Positions 35,235-46,693 of a stretch of DNA of 64,000 nt are shown here, piece after piece. The notes under the pieces were generated by a model. That model ran no database searches. It had not been told where the DNA came from and saw only the letters and a program-made list of their open reading frames with translations. Each line of letters starts with the position of its first letter. Position 1 is the first letter of the stretch. This DNA comes from Stenocarpella maydis. Its lineage: Eukaryota; Ascomycota; Sordariomycetes; Diaporthales; Diaporthaceae. The position numbers were made by a program, and so were the translations under genes. The stretch covers positions 62,001 through 126,000 of the forward strand of contig NQMI01000062.1 of NCBI GenBank assembly GCA_002270565.1, in the 5' to 3' direction.

Positions 35235-35456
35235 AAATCTGTCTAATATGGCACTTCTTGTGTCACTCTGAACCAGAATAATGCAGTGTCGTCGAAGTGA
35301 GGGGGGGGATGTAAGATTTATCCGTAAGCGGGATTTAATAGATCAAGAATCAGGTTGTATTACGGGGGACCCGGGCGCTCAAACGACACGTGAAAGGCGC
35401 GGCAACAAGCTGACAGGCTACAGTCCCATAAAACAACGTGTGACAGATGCCGTCTA
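35235..35456. other. AKR promoter region and transposon flank
   Basis: Short upstream region of the aldo-keto reductase gene, ending at the TA target site of the Fot1-like element only about 220 bp from the start codon. The insertion may sit within the promoter. Confidence 0.5.
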
Positions 35457-37019
35457 ACGTGGGTGGCCCACATTCGGCCCCCCCCCCTGTTCCGGCCCCC
35501 CCCGCATACGTGTGACGCGATGTTCGCGTCTGGTACCCCCCCTATAAAAAACTTTAATTCCTTAACGAGGGATTTTTTTCTTATTACCAAATTTCTTCTA
35601 TAACTCAACTAGACCATTATGAAGAAATGTACAGAAGCTGATATTCACGACGCCCTTATAGCAATAGCTGACGGCATGTCTTTGAAGGCTGCCTCTAGGC
35701 TATGGTCTATACCTATATCAACACTTCGTCGTCGCCGTACGGGCGTTACTAATCATCGTGAAGCTGCTAAATGAAGGCGAATATTGGGTCTTGGTTTGAC
35801 CTCCTGCAATTACTAATAGTTAAGTTAATTGCCCCAAGCAACCGTTGGAATGCTGATGAGGGAGGGATGATGGAAGGGCGCTCGGAGAGTATACTGACCC
35901 TTGGCTATTCGCGTGATAGCCCTATTAGCTAATTAGATTATAACTCGCGAGCGTGGACCTCTTATATTGAGTGTATTAATGCTATAGGTGTGCAACTTGA
36001 CCCATTGATTATATTTAAAGGTAATAGCATGTAACAGCAATGCTTTCCTATAGCCCTTGAGGACTTTGATGGCTGGCAATTTACAGTAATAAAGAAGGGC
36101 TGGATGGAGGAGAAAATTGCTATTGAGTGGGTGAGGAGAGTTTTTATTCCTTAAATAAAGCTAAGGGACCCTAATGAGTGGTGATTACTGGTTATTGATG
36201 GGCACTATAGCCATATAACGCTTGATTTCATATAGGAGTGCTTCTTGTATTAAATTTATATGGTCTTTTTGCTAGCACATACCTCCTATATACTATAGCC
36301 CCTTGATATTAGGGTGTTCGCGCCTCTGAAGGCCTCCTTTAAGAAGCACTTGTATAGCCTTGGGCAATTTGATTCGTCAACCGCTATGATAAGACAATGA
36401 TTTCTTTATTGCTACTGGAGGGCACGCGAAGAGGCAATTACAGCGGAAAATATTCGTTCTGGGTGGAGGGCAATAGGTCTTTGGCCTGTCTCCCGGCTGA
36501 GGGCACTACGAAGCCACTATATCCTTGAAAACCACTAAAATTAGCTGGAAATGGGCAAATTGAGTGGTCGGAATTGCTTTATTGGGCCAAAAGGAACACC
36601 TAAGTATATTTTTCGACCACTAGGGCCCAATTTTGTTATGCCGACAAAGCCCCAAGAGGTACGCTGCTTGGTTGCTGATTATGAGTATCAGAAATACTCA
36701 AGCCCCACTCAACGACAACTTCTCAGAAAAATCCTCGAAGCATACGATAAGAAAGAGACAGAGTTGGCGATGACCTCACGAAAAAATGAGCAGCTGCAGA
36801 GTCAAATTAAAGCCAGCAGAAGGCTTAAAAGGAAGAAGGTCATAATTGACCCGAATGCGGCTTTTGCTGATATTGAGGCTATTTGGAAGGCTAAAATTGA
36901 GGCTGGCGAGGTATCTTCTGATAGCGATACGTTTGATGATTCCTCAATACCAACAAGAGAGGGATCGGTTATCGTTGTGGCGGGCAATTGAAGTTGGGAA
37001 TAGTGGCATTGTTGACGAG
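35457..37019 (+). mobile_element. Fot1-like (pogo, DDE_1) transposon, internally deleted, 3' end lost at a gap
   Basis: Starts at a TA (35455-35456) with the terminal inverted repeat ACGTGGGTGGCCCACATTCG. The transposase ATG at 35619 opens into a helix-turn-helix (LKAASRLWSIPISTLRRRR). The DDE_1 core is readable near 36190-36330: LLVIDGHYSH, then a stretch ending YILQPLDIRVFAPLK. A 146-codon C-terminal frame (36551-36991) is still open, with a basic KRKKVIIDPN patch. Relative to the copy at 37653 about 240 bp are missing after 35775, removing the region between the HTH and the catalytic core. Several TAG/TAA stops are present. At 37020 an N replaces the last tens of bases including the 3' TIR. 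Non-autonomous. Confidence 0.85.
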
Positions 37020-37020
37020 N

Positions 37021-37650
37021 AGCGTTTCGTTTTCCACAGACAGTGTATGCTGTCCTCGTCCTTGATTGCGAGCCCCGGAGGTGAGGCAGCCAGATCGGAA
37101 AACCTTTGGCCCCCTGCCTGCATATTACTGGCTTAAGTAATAGCCTTCCGAACATTCAGCGCATCCACGTTCTCCGCGCCTGTGCTCCTTGCCAATGTGG
37201 CGAGCGATGCAATAACAAGCACAGAAGAAGAACTCTGTGTTGTTTGGGTGAGCCGGCTCCTAAGTCCCGTGTGCAACATGATACATTGTACTCTTACCAC
37301 ACCATATCTCTTGGGTGTTGTAGCACTTGAGCTTATTTGTGGAGAACCGGTACGATCATATGCGGAACACAGGGAGAGTTTTGTGGCACTTTCGATGCAG
37401 TCATACTCTAGACTTTGCTGGGCGCTGTTGAAATCACCTTGTTGGAAATTGTAATAGATTCTGCTCTAGAGGACTAACAGCGTCGATAACCTATCAGGAG
37501 AAAAGTCCGTCCCGACTAGCCTTTAAAGAAATATTCCAAGGTTGTAATGCTCTGAATAGATAAGTAGATATGTCCCTGCCTTTGTCGATTGGAGTAGCTT
37601 GTCGAGGCGGCCGGTCGAACTTAACAATCCCGTTTGAACACTTGGTGGTG
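37021..37650. other. Unassigned sequence between two Fot1-like copies
   Basis: GC-normal, about 630 bp. A 90-codon plus frame (37182-37454) and overlapping shorter frames exist, but none shows a recognisable domain. Because the N at 37020 sits exactly within a repeated element, this segment's adjacency to the left copy is not secure. Confidence 0.35.
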
Positions 37651-37652
37651 TA

Positions 37653-39501
37653 ACGTGGGTGGCCTATATTCGGCCCCCCCCCTGTTCCGGCCCCCCCCGC
37701 ATACGTGTGACGCGATGTTCGCGTCTGGTACCCCCCTTATAAAAAACTTTAATTCCTCAACGAGGGATTTTTTTCTTATTACCAAACTTCTTCTACAACT
37801 CAACTAGACCATTATGAAGAAATATATAGAAGCTGATATTCACGATGCCCTTATAGTAATAGCTGATGGCATGTCTTTGAAGGCTGCCTCTAGGCTATGG
37901 TTTATACCTACATCAACACTTCGTCGTTGCCGTACAGGCGTTACCAATCATCGTGAAGCTGCTAACCCTTAGAGGTATCTTTCTGACTATCAGGAGGACC
38001 AATTAGTACTATTTATTATCAACTAAAGTAGCCTAGGCCTTGGTTGACTCAAATGGAAACAAGGGCCCTTGCAGCCCGCCTTGCCTTCCCTCATGAGAAT
38101 TACCCTCCTCTAGGGAGGAAGTGGCTAAGGCAATTCCTCTCCCGTCACCCTGAACTTTGAAGCCATAAGAACCAGCGGGTTGAAGCAATTCGGCTAAGGG
38201 CGGCAACGAAGGCGAATATTGGGTCTTGGTTTGACCTCCTGCAATTGCCAATAGTTAAGTCAATTGCCCCAAGCAACTGTTGGAATGCTGATGAGGGAGG
38301 GATAATGGAAGGGCGCTTTGAGAGTATACTGACCCTTGGCTATTCGCGTGATAGCCCTATTAGCTAATTGGATTACAACTCGCGAGCGTGGATTTCTTAT
38401 ATTGAGTATATTAATGCTCTAGGCGTGTAATTTAACCCATTGATTATATTTAAAGGCAAGAGTATGTAATAGCAATAGTTTCCTATAGCCCTTAAGGACT
38501 TTAATGGCTGGCAATTTATAGTAATAAAGAAGGGCTGGATGGAGGAGAAAATTACTATTGAGTGGGTGAGGAGAGTCTTTATTCCTTAAATAAAGCTAAG
38601 GGACCCTAATGAGTGGCAATTACTAGTTATTAATGGGCACTATAGCTATATAACGCTTGATTTTATGTAGGAGTGCTTCTCGAATCGAATTTATATAGTC
38701 TTTTTGCTAGTATATACCTCCCATATACTACAGCCCCTTAATGTTAGGGTGTTTGCGCTTCTGAAGGCCTCCTTTAAGAAGCACTTGTATAGCCTTGGGC
38801 AATTTGATTCGTTAACTGCTATGACAAGATGACGATTTCTTTATTGCTACTGGAGGGCACGTGAAGAGGCAATTATAGTGGAAAATATTCGTTCTGAGTG
38901 GAGGGCAACAGGTCTTTGGCCTGTCTCCCGGCTGAGGGCACTATAAAGCCACTATATTCTTGAAAACTACTAAAATTAGCTGGAAATAGGTAAATTGAGT
39001 GGTTGGAATTGCTTCATTGGGCTAAAAGGAATACCTGAGTATATTTTTTGACTACTAGGGCCTAATTTTGTTATGCTGATGAAGTCCCAAGAGGTATGCT
39101 GCTTGGTTGCTGATTATGAGTATTAGAAACACTTAAGCCCCACTTAATGATAACTTCTTAGGAAAATCCTTAAAGCATATGATAAGAAAGAGATAGAGTT
39201 GGTGATGACCTTATGAAAAACCGAGCAGCTGTAGAGTTAAATTGAAGCTAGCAGAAAGCTCAAAAGGAAGAAGGTTATAATTGACCTAAATGCGGCTTTT
39301 GCTGATATTGAGGCTATTCGGAAGGCTAAAATTGAGGCCGGCGAGGTATTGTCTGATAGTGATACGTCTGGCGATTCCTCAATACCAACAAGGGAGGGAT
39401 CGGTTATTGTTGTGGCGGGCAATTGAAGTTGGGAATAGTGGCATTGTTGACGAGGAAGGGGGGCCGGAACAGGGGGGGCGCTGAATGTGGGCCACCCACG
39501 T
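37653..39501 (+). mobile_element. Fot1-like (pogo, DDE_1) transposon, full length, RIP-damaged
   Basis: A 1849-bp element with TIRs (ACGTGGGTGGCC at the left; GGCCACCCACGT at the right) flanked by TA duplications at 37651-37652 and 39502-39503. This is the size and target site of Fot1-like elements. The transposase starts at ATG 37814 with the same HTH as the copy at 35457 and retains the segment that copy lost (about 37968-38207). Catalytic motifs are present near 38625-38760, but with stops. Compared with the left copy many Trp/Gln/Arg codons are TAA, TAG or TGA, so this copy is inactive. Confidence 0.88.
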
Positions 39502-39503
39502 TA

Positions 39504-40838
39504 ATAGGTTAAAACATTTCCCGATTGTTGCCTAGAATCACAAGTCTACGACCTCAGGATAACTTGGTTCGTAAAAAAGTGTGCAACTATATATGCATTG
39601 CAAAAGACCATTAACTAGCAACTTTCGAGACAGCCTGTATATTTATCAAAGAAATGCTTCTGCTCATGGGCCGGCCTGAAACTTACGTAGGAAGGATCAC
39701 TGCTGAGTCGAGCCAACTCCAACCGAATAATAGCCTGACAACTTCGACCTCCACGTAACTATGATGAGCGCACCGTCGCTGCAACATACGACGGCTGGAA
39801 GTCAGACAATGCTGGCTGATGAACGTTGGATATTATAAACTGTGCAAGCTTCTTGAACATGCATGCACCTTGCTATATGTGCATGCACGGTTTCAAATTT
39901 TTGCACGGTGCGTAGGCGGTTTATTCAAGATAAACGGTACTATCACCTCTGGCGACCGCCCATCGTCCTGATGAGGAGAGCATCGGCGTGTCTAGTGCCG
40001 GCACCGTCGAGGCCCACCAGCCAGACGCCGTCGAGAATCAGCCGCCAGAAACCGTCGATCCTTCGGATGGCATCCAAGAGGATGTCGCCGTGAGCGGCGC
40101 AACTACTCCTCGAGACGTCCCTTCGGACGTCATGGAGCAGGCAATCGCCAGCGAGTTGAACGACAGCCCGGCGGAAGCTAACCCTGATGACAATACTGAG
40201 ACCGTCATCGCGACATCTCTTAAAGGCTGCTTACCACCAGATCTCTCCGTCCCGACGTCCTTAGTTATGCAGGAGGGGCCGGCTCGCCAGGCGAACCTTA
40301 ATTGCCCGGGGTGGACGGCCCATGGGTCTGGGCCACCTCCACAGCCATCGGGCCTAGCCTTTTCAGCTTGACCCCATGGGGAAGTTCTCGCTGCTCAGCG
40401 TGATCATTGCACGCGCCAAGCGCTCTCAGCACTTGCATCCCCGGCTCACATGGTGGCCACTCGTCGTCGGCCCGACCAGCGTCGAATCATGTGTGGCCCA
40501 GGGATGAAATCCGGGGAAGAGGCCGAGGCTGTCCTCCCCAGGAAAGGCTCCCCACACGAGATTTAGCTGCTCTGGCACAAGGCGCTACCTCTTGTGCCTA
40601 CCAGACCACGGTCGACGGGTAGGCCGAAGTCAGTGCGATATTTTCCCGCCCGCCCCCGTCAATATGAGGCTTGGTATTGAGCTGCCTCGCTCGAGTTCAA
40701 TATAAGTATGTCCAAGTTTCCCTCGAGTGGAACATCACCAGCCTCATCGTCGCATCCTCATCCTTCAGTTCGAACCCAGACTGGGCACCATCCCCGGGTG
40801 CTGCGACATCCTTGAAGATTCCCGCACCACGAATTATA
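39504..40838. other. Upstream region of the sugar-porter gene, with an ATG-less acidic ORF
   Basis: The plus frame about 39961-40371 is open for over 130 codons and rich in Pro, Glu, Asp, Ser and Thr (for example ENQPPETVDPSDG), but it lacks an early ATG and ends without a known domain. It may be a truncated gene. GC-rich sequence and a CAATATAAGTATG patch at 40698-40710 lie before the transporter start and could be promoter and 5' UTR. Confidence 0.35.
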
Positions 40839-42542
40839 ATGACTACCAACGTCGTGTCTGCCACGCCCGTCGCGGCTGTGGTCGACACAGAAAAGGCGGG
40901 CACTGTCGGCGGAAACTTGAACATGGATTCTATCACCAGGGAGGCAGCCGCGGCCACTGACACCGAACACCAGCTGGGTCTCTGGAAGTCCCTCAAGACC
41001 TACCCCAATGCTATCGCCTGGTCGATCGGACTGTCCACATGCCTCATCATGGAAGGCTTCGACATGGCGCTGTTGAACCAGCTCTACGCCTTTCCGCCGT
41101 TCATGAAACGGTTTGGCGAGCCTCTGGGGGACGGGGACTACCAACTTACTGCCTCCTGGCAGGCCGGCCTGTCCAATGCCATCTATGTCGGAGAAATCGC
41201 TGGCTTGTTCCTCAGCGGTATCATATCTGAGAGGTATGGCTATCGGAAGACGCTCATGGGGGCCATGGCCCTTGTAGCTGCATTTATCTTCATCATATTC
41301 TTCTCCGAGTCCCTCCTCCAGCTTCTCATCGGCGAATTCCTGATCGGTATCCCCTGGGGAGTCTTCCAGACTCTTACCACAACTTATGCGGCTGACGTCT
41401 GCCCTCTCCACCTTCGAGCATACCTTACAACTTACAACAACTTGTGCTGGGTGATTGGTCAACTCTTAGCGGCTGGGGTTATGGTCGGCATGCTGGAGCA
41501 CATGGAAACGCTCGGTATGTGGTCCTACAAGATCCCATTCGCACTGCAATGGGTTTGGCCGCTTCCTCTCATCCTCCTCATCTTCTTCGCCCCCGAATCT
41601 CCTTACTGGCTGGTCCGCAAGGGTAGATACGACCAGGCCAGGCGCTCACTCATCCGCCTGACATCTCGGGACACAACGGATACAAAGTTCAACGTCGATA
41701 ACAACATCTCCATGATGATCCACACCAACGAGATGGAGAAGTCAGTCACAGAGGGAACGTCGTACAGGGATCTCTTCAGGGGCCCAGTCAACCGACGCCG
41801 CACTGAGATTGTCTGTATTACATGGGCTATCCAGACTCTCTGTGGGTCTACTTTTATCGGTTTCTCGACATACTTCTACACAAACGCTGGGATTCCCGAC
41901 AGCCAAGCTTTCAGCATGACCCTGGCAGGGTACGGTATCGGTGCGTTCGGAACCATCAGCTCCTGGTTCTTGATGCGCTGGTTTGGAAGACGGTCCATGT
42001 ATCTTTACGGCCAGGTCAGCATGTCTCTATTGCTGCTTGGCATCGGTCTGGCTGGAGTCAAGGGGACTGGAAACACCGCCGCAAGTTCAGCCATCGTCGC
42101 ACTGCTGCTGGTCTATACGTTGACCTATAACGTCACCGTCGGGCCGGTCTGTTACTCGCTTGTCTCCGAGTTGAGCTCCACGCGCTTGCGAAACAAAACG
42201 GTCGTCCTCGCCAGGAATCTTTATAACGTCATGGGCATAATCACAAATGTTATATCTCCAATGATGATGAATCCGACTGCGTGGAATTGGGGAGCAAAAA
42301 CGGGTTTCTTCTGGGCTGCCACTTGCGCGCTTTGCGCGGTATGGTCCTTCTTCCGACTACCGGAGCCGAAGGACAGGACCTATGGGGAGTTGGAAGTCTT
42401 GTTTGAGCAACGCATATGCGCGAGAAAATTTCACAAGACCGTGGTAGATCGCTTCACAGCACCTAGCGATGGCGTGCTGGGGGACGAGAAGAAAGACGGC
42501 GAGATCGAAATTGTTGAGACGGTCTCGCGTCAGTCTTCATAA
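40839..42542 (+). CDS. MFS sugar porter, alpha-glucoside (maltose) permease type
   Basis: A plasma-membrane proton-coupled sugar transporter of the sugar porter family, 567 residues, intronless. The first plausible ATG is at 40839; the frame runs 56 codons further up without an ATG, so that part is leader. A hydrophilic N-terminus is followed by twelve predicted membrane segments. Family signatures are present: GFDMALLNQLYAFPPF in TM1 and the next loop, ERYGYRKT between TM2 and TM3, APESPYWLVRKGRYDQARR after TM6, RWFGRRSMYLYGQ between TM8 and TM9, and LPEPKDRTYGELEVLFEQ after TM12. The GFDMALLN and YAFPPF motifs point to the fungal maltose/alpha-glucoside:H+ symporter branch rather than hexose carriers. 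No glucosidase or regulator gene adjoins it, so the substrate is inferred only. A pogo-type transposon begins 198 bp after the stop. No RIP or frame damage. Confidence 0.9.
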   Translation: MTTNVVSATPVAAVVDTEKAGTVGGNLNMDSITREAAAATDTEHQLGLWKSLKTYPNAIAWSIGLSTCLIMEGFDMALLNQLYAFPPFMKRFGEPLGDGDYQLTASWQAGLSNAIYVGEIAGLFLSGIISERYGYRKTLMGAMALVAAFIFIIFFSESLLQLLIGEFLIGIPWGVFQTLTTTYAADVCPLHLRAYLTTYNNLCWVIGQLLAAGVMVGMLEHMETLGMWSYKIPFALQWVWPLPLILLIFFAPESPYWLVRKGRYDQARRSLIRLTSRDTTDTKFNVDNNISMMIHTNEMEKSVTEGTSYRDLFRGPVNRRRTEIVCITWAIQTLCGSTFIGFSTYFYTNAGIPDSQAFSMTLAGYGIGAFGTISSWFLMRWFGRRSMYLYGQVSMSLLLLGIGLAGVKGTGNTAASSAIVALLLVYTLTYNVTVGPVCYSLVSELSSTRLRNKTVVLARNLYNVMGIITNVISPMMMNPTAWNWGAKTGFFWAATCALCAVWSFFRLPEPKDRTYGELEVLFEQRICARKFHKTVVDRFTAPSDGVLGDEKKDGEIEIVETVSRQSS

Positions 42543-42740
42543 GGTCACATGGACACAAGTGGGAAGAAGGCCATCTCCAAAGATATTTGTTTCAGTGCAG
42601 CAAACATAGCATTTTGATAAATCAATTGCAAACGTTATTTTAAAGCTCCGCCTTTGGTCTTCCCCGTCACGAGACATGAAACTGGGAATCAGGCATGACG
42701 TTGGATATCTACAGCCATAGAAACGAATGCTCCACCGGTA

Positions 42741-44677
42741 AGTCCCCTTACCCACTCACGCACCAACCCCCTCGCGCACCGGCCCTAATTCTGACCTCCT
42801 CTGGAACTACCCTCAACTTCAACAATTAATTTCTTAACGACCATTGCAGCTATTCGCAATCGGATAACGACCCCTCGCTATCTGAAGCGTGCACTATAAT
42901 ACATTCCATTTCCTCAACCTCATCATTATCCCCTGACTCATCGCCTTTGAGTGTTGCCGCCGGCTCTTCTTTTATAAGTTCCATCACCGCCCTCTCCCTT
43001 GCAATCGCCATAATGTCCATAAACGCTTGATTTGGGTTTGATACAACCTTCCTCTTCTTCCTAAGCTTCTGATGCTCTAAAGCAGCTATGAGGACCTCCT
43101 TTTCAGCTTCGGCTGTAGCTGCATATACTGCTAACTCATCCAGCCCCTTGCTGAGCTTCTTAAATAAGAGATGTATAGTGGGGGACTTATATGCGTTACT
43201 AACGCTATGTAATTCCAATTCAATTGCCTAAATGTATCTAGAGGAATATGGTGTTTTTAAATCGATTGCAGGTAGTTCTGAGTTAATTGGGATAACCGCT
43301 AGGGGTATAAGGGCTCTAGCAATTACATTATTGTTATTTTCAGCTACTAGTTGTGATCTCTTAACCTTTATTTGGTCTCTAGGCCAAATTCCCATTGCAG
43401 ACCAAGCGTTTCTAATAGTGGTCTTCTTAAGGGCCATTTCGCATGCTTTTTAATAGGTATCAAGAAAGAATTCCTTACTGGATTCCTCTATACTATAGGT
43501 TATAGCCAAGAGGGCTAATTGCTAACAATATCTCCGCTTTAAAGAGGAGAATACACCAACGTTAAGAGGCTGAAGGACATAGGACATATGGGGGGGAAGA
43601 AATATAAGCTAAATCTTCAATTTATAGCAATGCTACATAAAATCTTCAGTAGTATGCAAGCCATAGCCATTAAGAAGCAGAACCCTCCATTATTTAGAAT
43701 CTATAGGCCGGGTATTTGGCTTAAATAGCTCCTTTAGCTATCACAATCCAATAGAATTATTAGTTTAGCTGTTCTCTAACACATTAAATTGCTAGCCTTT
43801 AAATAACTAAAGGTCTGAATTATCCGTGGGGAACTATTATTGTTGCACGGATTTGCTACAGAAGATAACAAGTGAAGGAATCACCTAGCCCGCCCTATTA
43901 ATATACTTAATTCCTGTGCACCATGTGCAAGTAACGGCCGTTTTCTTAATAATTAAGTTGACTGCTGAAGACCTAATAACTAATTGATTATCCCTATTGC
44001 CTTCCTGAAAGCCTACCTTATCAGTATTATACTAGAATTCTAGGGGAATATCTTAGAGCTCTAAGAGATCCAGGCGGTTAAAGAAAATATTAATATTCTT
44101 ATAGCTAGCACCATTTATGCGCTTATATTTAATATGCACGGCTTTAAAGGTCTTTATAGATGGATTCCTCTTCAGAAACTTCCATACCCAATTAACGCCT
44201 ATGGGTTGGTATAGAGTGGTATTAAGGAGCCCATCGTTAATAATTCTCACAGCAAGGCGCCAGAGAGCAATGTATAACGGGGGGCGGTACAGATAGCCCT
44301 GCATAAGGGACCATTTAGCTAAAAAAAGACTCCTGAATATTGCTTAGCTTCTAAAGAGAGTAATTGAATTTCTCTCAGGATTTTACACCCAGAAGGCAGC
44401 AGCATAGGGCATATTAGGAAATATGGTAGTCTCTAGTCGCTTGTTGTTAAGGGATGCTATCCAATTGACTGTTTATAGCAGCAAGAATTCAATTTGTAGA
44501 CGCGAAAGATATATTGAGCAATAGAGAAAGAAAAGACGAACAGAATGGTATAATTTTTGAGAAAACATCATCTTTATAGAAGTCAGAATATTGAAATTCA
44601 ATAGGAGGTGGTCACGAAAAGGGGGCCCCTGACGGCCGGTGCGCGAGGGGGTTGGTGCGTGAGTGGGTAAGGGGACT
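42741..44677 (-). mobile_element. Pogo-type (Tc1/mariner superfamily) transposon with near-perfect ~45-bp TIRs
   Basis: A 1937-bp element. Its ends begin AGTCCCCTTACCCACTCACG and are matched base for base by the inverted right end to at least 44 bp, flanked by TA at 42739-42740 and 44678-44679. Coding is on the minus strand. A CENP-B-type HTH is at 44053-44304 (GVNWVWKFLKRNPSIKT), followed by a degraded DDE core. C-terminal parts are open at 43228-43437 (RNAWSAMGIWPRDQIKVKR) and 42850-43218 (KLRKKRKVVSNPNQAFMD, acidic tail). Internal stops break the transposase. The untouched TIRs contrast with the damaged core, so mobilisation in trans would be structurally conceivable. Confidence 0.85.
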
Positions 44678-44689
44678 TACTCTGCCCAA

Positions 44690-45061
44690 CACCCAACGCG
44701 GGCGGCCCACATTCGGGCTACCCCTCCGGCATAAATACTCCCCTCTCATTTTTTCTATAAAACGATTAAAAGCATCTAATGTAATAATTAACATAATAGC
44801 GTATTATTATTTATATAATTAAATTTAACTAAAAACTATATATATTATTTATATTCTTTTAAGATCTTTAGTAAATTAGGTTTAGAAATTAAAAGTATAG
44901 CTTTATAAAGGTAAATTTAAGTTCAAAAAAATTAAGTTAAGTTAATTTAATAATGAAAGCCTTTATATACCATTTAATTTATAAAGCAGCTATAAGGAAA
45001 AAACTATTAGCTATTATTATATTACCTAATTTACTAGTAAATAAACCGTATTAGTAAGTAG
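44690..45061. other. Fot1-like terminal fragment and AT-rich sequence
   Basis: 44692-44715 reads AACGCGGGCGGCCCACATTCG, close to the Fot1-like TIR at 35457 and 37653, and is followed by a similar leader with TATAAAA. This is the stump of another such element, directly next to the right TIR of the pogo-type element. The rest is AT-rich with no readable frame. Confidence 0.45.
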
Positions 45062-45508
45062 TGTTATGAACCACCCGGCATTAGCGGCTGACTACCGCAG
45101 AAGACAACCCCGCAGGCCATGGGCCAGCTCCCAAAACGTTACCCCACCTGATCCAAGCAGTGAGCCACCCAGCTCGGGTTAGGGTCAGGGACCCACCCGA
45201 ATCAATGAGATCTGTGTCGACTCCATCGAGCAGCACCTAGTCGATAGACTCACCATCGATCCTATCGAGTCACTAAAGAGTTGGAACATATATACGGACA
45301 TGGTCGTCACCAACAGTAGATAGCTTTCATAGAACAGACTCGTCAGTCGTTAATCTAAGTATTCAGTTCACCTACTGGATAGCCTCACAGCTAGTGATCA
45401 TTGTCAGTCAAAAACGAATATTGCTTAATCACCGCCTCGCAATGCATTCCGAATATAAACCCTTGATCTCTCAGGTTTTAAGGAACTCGGAACCCTCTGA
45501 TCATTACA
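45062..45508 (+). repeat. Ty3/gypsy solo LTR, little RIP
   Basis: A 447-bp LTR starting TGTTATGAACCACC and ending TCATTACA. It is collinear with the RIP-mutated LTRs at 6569, 21305 and 23646 but retains far more C/G (for example ATAGACTCACCATCGATCC). No gag or pol adjoins it, so it is solo or truncated. The five bases on each side (AGTAG and TATCC) do not match, so a simple target-site duplication is not seen. Confidence 0.75.
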
Positions 45509-46168
45509 TATCCCTTCCAACCACGTTATATAGTGCGGACCATAACAGGTACCTTACGTTATTAAAAATTATAAATGAAATTTTACATATTTTAATTAAT
45601 AATGTATTTAATAAACATTTAGTTTTTAACTTAATTAAATTTATAAATATTAATAAATAAAGTTTCACAAGTTTTAGATTTATTTATTTTATATTATAAT
45701 ATTCTAATGNAATCCACTTACTAATATAGTCTACTTACTAATAAACTATATTATATATATTAATAATTTATAATAAATTAGATTTTAAAAGTAAAGTTAG
45801 TACTATATTATAGACTATACTTCTTGAAATAGCTTTAAATTTATAAAACTAATATGATTTAAATAATTAAGTATCATTAATACTAATTAATATTAACCTT
45901 TATTAGTTACTTAGTCCTATATAGGTGCTAAAGGAGCCTAAAGTTAGCTTCTTCTTAGTACTTTATATTAATTAATTTGAATTTAAGTATCAACCTAGTA
46001 TATAATTATATAAAGTTCAAGGTTTTATTAATACTTACTTTATATATTATATTTCTAAATTGAGTAAGTTTGATATAATATTAAATATTTATTATATATA
46101 TTAATATATATATAAAGATAGAGTTTATATAGTTAGATAACTAGGTATAGATAATAGCTAATTAATGG
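45509..46168. repeat. AT-rich dispersed repeat with assembly join at 45710
   Basis: After the N at 45710 the sequence follows the right-hand end of the large inverted-repeat element (compare 57357-57700), including CTACTTACTAATATAGTCTACTTACT-like words and AGTACTTTAT. It is probably a fragment of the same family. No gene. Confidence 0.45.
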
Positions 46169-46578
46169 CTAGTATATTTTTTCCCCTTGTTGGAGCCAGC
46201 CTGTATATGGTATCGCGTCGTAGCCATCAAGGGCGTCCTGGCCGATGGCGATTTTGGGCGGGTTCCTGGGGTCGAATTCATCTGCCCCCTCAGCACCTGC
46301 GCCGTCACGTAGAGACCGATTAGCCTCCTCTTGGTTGGTAAGGCAGTGGAGTAAGTCCTGGCGCTTCCTCATGCCACGACGGACCTTGTATCAAAGCTTG
46401 AAAGTTTCTTTCTAGATCGCGAGGATTGGCCAAGTCATGGCGCGGGATGTGCTCAGCAGACATGCCGCATTGCGTCTTAGCGATGTCGAGGAACATGCAC
46501 ATCTTTGTGAATTGGTCATCGCCGATTGTGTCATCATAAAGAAGGCCTCTTATCTCGTCCCAGTGTACACCCCCAGTC

Positions 46579-46650
<72 letters not shown>

Positions 46651-46693
46651 TATCCCTCGTGGCCTCAAGAGCCTCATTGCGTGGTCGGGACAT
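46169..46693 (-). pseudogene. Hypothetical gene remnant interrupted by a CT/GA microsatellite
   Basis: A plausible ATG at 46693 (context CAAGATGTCC) opens a short frame starting MSRPRNEALEATRDIR, then runs into the GA repeat. After the repeat, a different phase reads GGVHWDEIRGLLYDDTIG, then MCMFLDIAKTQCGMSAEH. About 46390 a further one-base shift is needed to enter the frame that ends at 46169 (RKRQDLLHCLTNQ, then ADEFDPRNPP). The pieces look protein-like and in order but are out of phase twice, so this is a pseudogene or a gene with undetected introns. No domain recognised. Confidence 0.4.
46584..46647. repeat. (CT)n microsatellite
   Basis: Thirty-two uninterrupted CT units (GA on the minus strand) inside the hypothetical reading frame on the minus strand. 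Its present length breaks the reading phase across it. Confidence 0.95.

Noticed and set aside
2434..42542. A secondary-metabolite cluster made of SDR, aldo-keto reductase and MFS transporter
   Set aside because: The genes are 8-32 kb apart, separated by transposons, and no backbone synthase or pathway regulator is present.
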